NCBI GenBank assembly: GCA_963741995.1
Contig: CAVUKI010000001.1
Location: 1,116,001 to 1,180,000 of the forward strand
DNA length: 64,000 nucleotides
Direction: 5' to 3'
Source of the DNA: Bog-473 sp963741995
Lineage (GTDB): Bacteria > Actinomycetota > Acidimicrobiia > Acidimicrobiales > RAAP-2
Part shown: piece after piece, positions 58,144 through 64,000 of the stretch
How positions within the stretch are numbered: the first letter of the stretch is position 1
Layout: every line of letters starts with the position of its first letter
The notes under the pieces: model-generated
What the model was told of the DNA's origin: nothing
Database searches by the model: none
What the model saw: the letters and a program-made list of their open reading frames with translations, nothing else
Translations under genes and position numbers: made by a program

Positions 58144-60438
58144 TCAACCTCCTCGATGGCCAACAGGCCGGCGGTACTGGTTGCATTCGAGTGGTGCGGC
58201 CCAGCGAAATCGATCTCGGCCACCGGACACGGCGCCTGGATCGCGTAGCCCTGCCGCGGCATCACACCCGAGTGCGGCCAAGACGCCCACGAATTCGAGA
58301 CGCTCGATCCCCTCGGCGACGACACGCAGACCGAGCGCGTGTCCGAGGTCGATGATGGAGCGGGCGATATCTTCGTCCCGGCCGCCAGGCTCTGCGACCT
58401 GGAGGCGCGACGTGAAGGTGCGGTCCAGTTTGAGCTCGCCGACCGCCAGCTCGTTCAGGTGGGAGATTGAGGAGAAACCCGTACCGAAGTCGTCGATCGA
58501 GACCAGGATGCCCGAGTCGGCGAGGCTCTGAATGACCCGCTTGGATCGGGTTACGTCGGCCACGACCATCCCTTCGGTGATCTCGAGCACGAGAGCTCCG
58601 GTCGGCAAGCCTGCCTGCGCCAGGAGCTCGCTGACTCGCCGCGGCAGGGAGGAGTCCAAGAGGTCGGTAGCCAGGAGGTTGACCGCGACCGCGGCCCGAT
58701 GACCGTCGCGCCGCCACCGGGCACAGTCGGCGACCGCTTCCTCGAAGACCCAGGTGGCGAGGGAATGGATGAGCCCGCTCTCCTCGGCGAGAGCCAAGAG
58801 GTGCTCGGGCGGTATGAGGCCGAGGGTCGGGTGGGGCCACCGCAAGAGCGCCTCGACCGTCACCACCTCGCCCGTTCGCAAGTCGATCTCGGGTTGGTAG
58901 TGCAGCGCAAGGGAGCCTTCGGTCATTGCCGACCGCAGGTCCTCGATGAGCGCGAACCGGTCGGCCTCGTCGTCGAGGGCCGACTCGTAGACGTCGAAGG
59001 AACCCCGCTCGTTCTTGGCACGGTACATGGCGATATCGGCGCAGCGGATCAGGTCGTGGGCGGTCAGCGCGTGTTCGGGCGCCAGCGCGACGCCAATGCT
59101 TGCGCCGACTCGGAGGCTGGCGGTGCTGACGTCGATCGGCTGCTCGAGCAGCGTCGTGATGCGTTTCGCCACGGCCGTGGCTTTGTAGGCATCCGCCCCG
59201 TAGAGGAGTACGGCGAACTCGTCACCGCCCAGGCGGGCGACGAGGTCGTTGCGACGGACGACCTGGCGGATGCGAGGCCCGATCTGACGCAACAGGGCGT
59301 CCCCAGTCTGGTGTCCGAATGAGTCGTTGATCTCCTTGAAGTGATCGAGATCGATCAACAGCAAGGCCAGACCGCTGGTTTGAGTTCCTCCTTGGGGCAG
59401 CGCCCCCAGGGCTTCGTCGAGTTCGTCCAGGAGGTGTCGACGGTTTCCCAGCCCCGTGAGCTCGTCGGTCACCGCCTGGTGCTGTCGTGATTCGTTGAGC
59501 GCCCTCTGCTCGCGCAGCGAGACTGCCATGCGGGCAGCGGCCACCATCAGCGTCACGCCGGCGAGTACCAGCGCAATCGCGCTCACGCGCTGCACGTTGC
59601 CCAGCACCAGGATCACGGGGCAGGCCACCAACACGACTGTCAGGATGACGACTCGTGGCGCCTTTTCGACGAGCGGCGACGGCCCCGTTGCCGGGGCGCG
59701 CAGCCAGACCGAGCCGGTCATGACAATCATGGCCGCCGGCCACAGCAGGTCCAGCGGCGCACCGGCTTGATGGGCATTCGGCGCGGAGTGGTGCAGGGAG
59801 ACGATGCCGCCAACCCCCATGAGCGCGCACCCGCCGGCGAAGAGGAGGGTGCGCGCCGGATGCCGCGGCACCAAGACGACCACCCCAAGGGCCAGAGCCA
59901 GCAGGACGACGTCGCCGACGGGATAGGCCAGGTTCACCATCACAGAGGCCGGCGTCCCACCAACCGCATGCACGACCGCGTCGAGTGCAAACGCAGCACA
60001 GATGGCCGCCGTCCCCAGACTGACAACGGCGCCATCGAGCCCGGCGCTCGCTCTGAGCTGGTCCAGGTCGGAGCGCACCAACAGGATAAGTGCCACGCCG
60101 GCCAGCGGGTAAAAGAGAAGAGAGACGTCGGCTATCGAAGGTGTCGAAGCGGGCGACTCGAGGGCCCAGGCGATGGAGCCGAGAGCCCAGGCGAGCAGGC
60201 CGGCACCGAGCGCCAGCGAAGCTCGCCGCCCAGGACGGTCGGTGAGCGCCCTTCCGAGGCATGCCAAGGCCAGGGCGACCTCTATGGCGGGGCCCAGCGG
60301 CCGTATCTGGCCGGCGCGCCGGGTGAGCAGGGTCATGGCGCAGAGGGCCAGGACCGCGACCGCCCACAGAGCGAGATCGCGGCCCGGCCAGCGCGCGCCG
60401 CCCACTGCACTCCCCTCGACCTCCGTCCTCGACGCCAT
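58144..60438 (-). CDS. Membrane-bound GGDEF-EAL protein (diguanylate cyclase/phosphodiesterase) with C-terminal frameshift
   Basis: As read, 764 residues from ATG 60438. About ten helices form an N-terminal membrane sensor (~1-300). The GGDEF domain has VARLGGDEFAVLL with an upstream RRND I-site (RxxD). The EAL domain has VEALLRWPHP (EAL Glu), DDFGTGFSS, and VVAEGIE. After LGCDAA the frame reads AGLRDPG; removing one base near 58254 instead gives LGCDAAQGYAIQAP, the expected EAL ending, continuing to a stop at 58110. So a one-base insertion truncates the last EAL helix and strand. Proteins of this family make and break c-di-GMP. Confidence 0.88.
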   Translation of the reverse strand: MASRTEVEGSAVGGARWPGRDLALWAVAVLALCAMTLLTRRAGQIRPLGPAIEVALALACLGRALTDRPGRRASLALGAGLLAWALGSIAWALESPASTPSIADVSLLFYPLAGVALILLVRSDLDQLRASAGLDGAVVSLGTAAICAAFALDAVVHAVGGTPASVMVNLAYPVGDVVLLALALGVVVLVPRHPARTLLFAGGCALMGVGGIVSLHHSAPNAHQAGAPLDLLWPAAMIVMTGSVWLRAPATGPSPLVEKAPRVVILTVVLVACPVILVLGNVQRVSAIALVLAGVTLMVAAARMAVSLREQRALNESRQHQAVTDELTGLGNRRHLLDELDEALGALPQGGTQTSGLALLLIDLDHFKEINDSFGHQTGDALLRQIGPRIRQVVRRNDLVARLGGDEFAVLLYGADAYKATAVAKRITTLLEQPIDVSTASLRVGASIGVALAPEHALTAHDLIRCADIAMYRAKNERGSFDVYESALDDEADRFALIEDLRSAMTEGSLALHYQPEIDLRTGEVVTVEALLRWPHPTLGLIPPEHLLALAEESGLIHSLATWVFEEAVADCARWRRDGHRAAVAVNLLATDLLDSSLPRRVSELLAQAGLPTGALVLEITEGMVVADVTRSKRVIQSLADSGILVSIDDFGTGFSSISHLNELAVGELKLDRTFTSRLQVAEPGGRDEDIARSIIDLGHALGLRVVAEGIERLEFVGVLAALGCDAAAGLRDPGAVSGGRDRFRWAAPLECNQYRRPVGHRGG

Positions 60439-60644
60439 GTGGTGAAATCGGCGTTTCAACGGCGGCGCTTGACGAGATAGTGCCGGGACTTGTTGCAATT
60501 CGGTAGCGGATTGGTCGGACGACGCCGAGTTCCAGCGAGGGCGAGCAAGCGGGCTCCACAGCCGCCGTCCAGGTAGTTCGGTCTCGGCAGCCCTTCGGTG
60601 CCGAAGGGACCACCCGACTGGGACGTATTGGGATCGTGAGCCCT

Positions 60645-60667
60645 GGTCCTGGGTTCCTCCCAGGACC
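60645..60667 (-). terminator. Perfect 9-bp hairpin after the VOC gene
   Basis: GGTCCTGGG-TTCCT-CCCAGGACC is a perfect stem with a 5-nt loop, 14 bp downstream of the VOC stop. It lies within a larger GAGCCC...GGGCTC pair. No T run follows, so it may be a terminator or mRNA-stabilising hairpin. Confidence 0.5.
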
Positions 60668-60680
60668 CATGGTGGTGGGC

Positions 60681-61148
60681 TCAGGCGTCCATCGAATAGA
60701 CCAGTCCGATAATCGTTCGGTAGTAGTCAGGTCCGATCGTGTCCGTGTCGGCGGAGCAGACGAAGGCCAGAGGCAAGTTGTCCGGGTCCCGTCCGAGTAT
60801 CAGTTCCGTGGCGTTTTCGCCGACGTGCCGACGATCGGTGAAACCGTCACGGCTTCGCAGGGTGGACTCGATTCGATCGAGTTCGCCCAGCGATCCGACG
60901 TTGAACGTCATCGACCGGAGACCGAGCGATTGCTGGCCATGGCGAATGTGATGGAGGCTCGGCGTTTCACGCAGGAGAAGAACGGCGGATGTGGCGGAGA
61001 CGTCGCCCAGGACAGCGACACCGTCCTCGCGAACGATCACGCTGAAGGGACCGAGCTCCCCGTAGAAATCGACCGACCGATCGAGGTCGGCCACGGCGAC
61101 AAGCGTGGAACGGAGCGTCAAGGGCTGTACGGCCGGTTCCGCGTGCAT
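60681..61148 (-). CDS. VOC family (glyoxalase-fold) protein
   Basis: 155 residues. The start LTLRSTLVAVADLDRSVDFYGELGPFSVIVREDGVAVLGD and the later LGLRSMTFNVGSLGELDRIESTL and DPDNLPLAFVC show the two beta-alpha-beta-beta-beta modules of vicinal oxygen chelate proteins. The metal-binding His/Glu positions are only partly kept, so catalytic activity is uncertain. It may act as an isomerase, dioxygenase or binding protein. There is no operon partner. Confidence 0.75.
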   Translation of the reverse strand: MHAEPAVQPLTLRSTLVAVADLDRSVDFYGELGPFSVIVREDGVAVLGDVSATSAVLLLRETPSLHHIRHGQQSLGLRSMTFNVGSLGELDRIESTLRSRDGFTDRRHVGENATELILGRDPDNLPLAFVCSADTDTIGPDYYRTIIGLVYSMDA

Positions 61149-61434
61149 GGTCCTCCTCCGTGGGTTTAGAGGTCCTTCTGCAACCAGAAATCTTGGTGTC
61201 AGGTTATCTCCAACGGCTTGCTTCAGGTTCGGTCGTCTCCTTCCATCGGGAGGAGACGAATGCAGCCGTCTCTCAGCCCTGCGCTGCCCCTGCCTGGTCG
61301 TTCACGATCCGCGGGTCACCCAGGTCCCGAATGCTGGTCGGTCCACCCGCAGCCATGGCGGCACACTCAGGTCTCCTGATCACGGTTTACCGTGCGACCG
61401 GCCGTACCCTCCGCTGGCCGGCGTCGAAAATGGG

Positions 61435-64000
61435 CTAATCGCCTTCGACGCCGTCGAGGGCAGCCAGAAGCTCGTCCCCCCAACGCTCGAGCCGAATGGG
61501 CCCAATGCCCTTGCACCGGGCCAACTCGGCCAGGGTCTTGGGGCGAGACGTTGCGATACCGACAAGTTCACTGTCGTTCAACACCACGTAAGCCGGCACC
61601 GACGCTTGCTTCGCCGCCCCTGAGCGCCATTCCCGAAGAACAGTGACGTAATTCTCGGTGGAGCCCATGGACCCGGAATCATCGTGCGGCGCAATGAGCT
61701 CCACGGTGACACCTTGTACGCGCACCTCAGAGCCGAAGGGCACTTGGAGTCGAGCGTTTCCCACTTGGATGATGGCCGTCGATTCGGTGAGTCCGGCCAC
61801 AGTCCCCGAATGGCCTCCGTGGTCGAGCGTGAGTCCGATCTCTGCTGCCATCGCCGGTGCGCTCCGGCTCGGTCGTGGGGAAGGAGCAAGTCCGCGCTTG
61901 TTCGTTTGCTTTCGATCACGACGTGTGCCCGCAAGAGTGGTCGAACGACTCGAGGGCGCGCGTTCGGCATCGCGACCTGTTCCCTGTCCGCGTACGATCG
62001 GCGTCCGAGCTCTGCTCCCATCGAGTTCTGCCACAAAGGGTGACGGGTCTTGGGTATCGGCCAAAACCAACACCTGGCGGATGGCGCGTGTGAGCCCCAC
62101 GTGGAAGACACGGCGTTCCCCCTCTTCGTCTTGGCTCAATCGGTGGGGGAACAACCCTTTGGAGGCGCCGTACACAATGACGTGTTCCCACTCTCGACCC
62201 TTGATCTTGTGGATCGTCGAAAGGTGCACTGCCGGTCCTTCCATCGGTCGCCGTCCCAGAGCAGATCGCAGCCAGGTTTCGAAGGAGGCGACGTCCGGGT
62301 GGAGCGCCGCCAACGACTCGAGCGCCAACAGATCGTCGGCATGCGTCGATCGGTCCGCCTCTCGCCGGGACGAGTCCAGCACGTCCATCGTCTCCCCCAA
62401 GCCCACCTCTGTCCGGACCGCCCGGACGGCGGCCACCGTGGACTTCCGGCACGCGTCGGCTACGGACTCGATGGAGTTCGCGTAGTCGGAGAGCTTGGAC
62501 ACGTCCCGTCCCGACAGGCGGCCGGCCAAGCGCCTGATGTCCGGGACCGACGTCATCGCCCGTTCCGACAGCATCTTCGTCACATTGGGGGCGATCCCCC
62601 GAGAGGGTCGGCGAACCGTCTGGGAGAGGTCCTCCCTTCGGATTGCATCGGGGGACTGGCCCATGCGCAGGTAGGCGAGGGTGGTTGCGATGCCTGTTCG
62701 CTTCAGCACATCCGCACTCAATGGGGCATCGCAGGGGACGCCCGCTTCGGAGAGGGCGACCTGAACCGGGAGCAACGTCGAGTTGACCCGGGACAGCACG
62801 GCGATCTGATCGAACTCCACGCCAGCGTCCCTCCACGCCGAGATCGCGGCCACCGCAGTCTGGGGGAGTAGTTCGGCATCGGCGTGCATGACAGCAACCG
62901 AGCCGCGTTGACGGAGGGGATCACCGAAGTCTGGAAGGGCATCGGTGCTGCCGATGGGCGTCGTGATCGTCTTCGTGATCCGTGCCCTGTTGTAGGAGAG
63001 CACGTGCTTCGCTGCGGTCACGACCGCTGGTGGACACCTGTAGTTGATTTCGAGTGCATATTCCTGCGCCCCAGGGAAGTACTCTTCGAATTTGATCAGG
63101 TACTCCGGAGTCGCTCCGGAGTAGCCGTAAATGACCTGGTCGTCGTCGCCGACGCCGAAGGTGTTGTAGGCCGGTGCGCTCAGCAGCCTGATCAGCAGCA
63201 TGTGGGCTGGGTTGAGGTCCTGAAACTCGTCGACCAACAGGTGCCGACAGCGATTCTGGACAGCGCTCCGGGCCTCGGGGTCACGCAAGAGGATCTCAAT
63301 TGAGCGGTAGATCTGTTCGTCGAAGTCGACGGCTCCGGCGTCGGCCAACGCCTCTCGATAGGCGTCGAAGCCCCGGGCCAGGCCGTTGGCGTCAGGGATC
63401 TGATCTTCGACCGTTGCCGGCGAGGTGAGCCCCAGTCGTACGGCCGAGAGCGCATCGATGTACGGGAGCACGGTGTCGGTGTTGGCCTGCCGGCGAACCT
63501 CGAAGATGCCCTGCAACAAGTCCCGTACCCGGGGCTCCTCCAAGACGCTCAGCCGCCCCCGACCGCCGAACTCGTTACAGATCCAGAAGCCGACGCCGTT
63601 GAGTGTCCGGATGTGGGGGCCACGGGCCGTGACGAGGTTGCCGCATCGCTCGTGGAGCTCGTCTGCGGCCTTCTTGTTGAAGGCGAGCGCGGTCACGGTC
63701 GATGGGTCCACCCCGCGCACGTCCATCAGGTGATGGAGGCGCTCGGTCAGCACCCGGGTCTTGCCCGAACCTGCTGGAGCGATGACCCTGGCGCCACCCG
63801 AGGGATGGCTCACGGCCGCCAGCTGGTCTGAGGCCAGGTCGGCCCCCGGCGGAAGGTAGCCAACGACGGAAAGGGATCCCGCTTCCGTGTTCCAGCGGTG
63901 CACGGTCCCCGCCCCATCGGGGAGGGGAAGGGGAGCGAATGGTCCGCCATCTATGTAGAGGGGTACCCCAGCCCCCGTCTCGATGTCGGCGAGCTCCGTT
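61435..64000 (-). CDS. UvrD/Rep family ATP-dependent DNA helicase with HRDC domain (5' end outside window)
   Basis: The frame stays open to the right edge of the window, so the N-terminus is missing; an in-frame GTG at 63903 is unlikely to be the true start. Walker A is APAGSGKTRVL. Motif II and Q-like region reads VGDDDQVIYGYSGA, TIHKIKGREWEHVIVYGASKG is motif V, and VFHVGLTRAIRQVLVLA motif VI. A C-terminal HRDC-like domain contains SELVGIATSRPKTLAELARCKGIGPIRLE. This superfamily 1A helicase unwinds DNA 3'-5' in repair and replication. VHRWN precedes the ATPase core in related actinobacterial helicases. Confidence 0.92.
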   Translation of the reverse strand, partial: TELADIETGAGVPLYIDGGPFAPLPLPDGAGTVHRWNTEAGSLSVVGYLPPGADLASDQLAAVSHPSGGARVIAPAGSGKTRVLTERLHHLMDVRGVDPSTVTALAFNKKAADELHERCGNLVTARGPHIRTLNGVGFWICNEFGGRGRLSVLEEPRVRDLLQGIFEVRRQANTDTVLPYIDALSAVRLGLTSPATVEDQIPDANGLARGFDAYREALADAGAVDFDEQIYRSIEILLRDPEARSAVQNRCRHLLVDEFQDLNPAHMLLIRLLSAPAYNTFGVGDDDQVIYGYSGATPEYLIKFEEYFPGAQEYALEINYRCPPAVVTAAKHVLSYNRARITKTITTPIGSTDALPDFGDPLRQRGSVAVMHADAELLPQTAVAAISAWRDAGVEFDQIAVLSRVNSTLLPVQVALSEAGVPCDAPLSADVLKRTGIATTLAYLRMGQSPDAIRREDLSQTVRRPSRGIAPNVTKMLSERAMTSVPDIRRLAGRLSGRDVSKLSDYANSIESVADACRKSTVAAVRAVRTEVGLGETMDVLDSSRREADRSTHADDLLALESLAALHPDVASFETWLRSALGRRPMEGPAVHLSTIHKIKGREWEHVIVYGASKGLFPHRLSQDEEGERRVFHVGLTRAIRQVLVLADTQDPSPFVAELDGSRARTPIVRGQGTGRDAERAPSSRSTTLAGTRRDRKQTNKRGLAPSPRPSRSAPAMAAEIGLTLDHGGHSGTVAGLTESTAIIQVGNARLQVPFGSEVRVQGVTVELIAPHDDSGSMGSTENYVTVLREWRSGAAKQASVPAYVVLNDSELVGIATSRPKTLAELARCKGIGPIRLERWGDELLAALDGVEGD

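Noticed and set aside
61235..61260. A hairpin in the gap between the helicase and VOC genes as a helicase terminator
   Set aside because: The stem (GTCTCC...GGAGAC) is about 175 bp beyond the stop and lacks a T run. The evidence is too weak to annotate.
1..64000. tRNA, rRNA, CRISPR arrays, insertion sequences or phage modules
   Set aside because: No cloverleaf-like sequences, short spaced repeats, transposase motifs or terminal inverted repeats were seen in the intergenic regions.

Overview
The window is high-GC and densely packed. Genes are mostly separated by 0-50 bp or overlap by 1-4 bp (ATGA/GTGA type), and GTG/TTG starts are common. The gene set (class II ribonucleotide reductase, PPOX-type flavin/F420 protein, DUF664-type DinB protein, split LigD, NlpC/P60 hydrolase with 42-residue repeats, amidohydrolase/acyl-CoA catabolism) points to an actinobacterium, probably a free-living aerobic Acidimicrobiia-like lineage. 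That placement is inference, because no rRNA or other taxonomic marker is present. I saw no tRNA, rRNA, CRISPR array, insertion sequence or prophage.

Layout. 0-10 kb: tail of an acyltransferase-3 protein, a secreted SGNH-like protein and an SMP-30 protein; a PlsC-like acyltransferase and an ACT protein; a tight SDR-queA-SufR-like regulator operon with a palindrome in its promoter; a secreted protein of seven Ig-like repeats; glycerol kinase. 10.7-15.1 kb: nrdJ behind a good promoter and two NrdR boxes spaced 32 bp centre to centre. It is interrupted by a 400-residue intein inserted exactly before the presumed thiyl-radical cysteine. 15-22 kb: CoA transferase, PPOX protein, phosphoesterase, NlpC/P60 protein with perfect 126-bp tandem repeats, and small membrane or secreted proteins.

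22.3-31.8 kb: a catabolic block. SDR, amidohydrolase, acetoacetate-decarboxylase-like protein and a second amidohydrolase are translationally coupled, followed by a methyltransferase and a DMT transporter. On the other strand are an SDR, an ACAD10/11-like acyl-CoA dehydrogenase, a type II NADH dehydrogenase and a NUDIX hydrolase. This is the best candidate for an undescribed pathway. 32-41 kb: housekeeping and accessory enzymes (AKR, ArfB, SurE, aldose epimerase, SDR, DUF2236, ketopantoate-reductase-like, arylsulfatase).

41-47.5 kb: a xylose-type ABC sugar import operon (binding protein, hairpin, ATPase, permease), a beta-propeller gene broken by a one-base frameshift, and a ROK sugar kinase. 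47.5-58 kb: small conserved protein, phosphoribosyltransferase, IPT protein, CFA synthase, divergent IDH-like protein, split LigD pair, YihY, sulfotransferase, a Cys/His-rich membrane protein, adenylate kinase. 58-64 kb: a GGDEF-EAL protein with a second one-base frameshift, a VOC protein, and a UvrD-like helicase running off the right edge.
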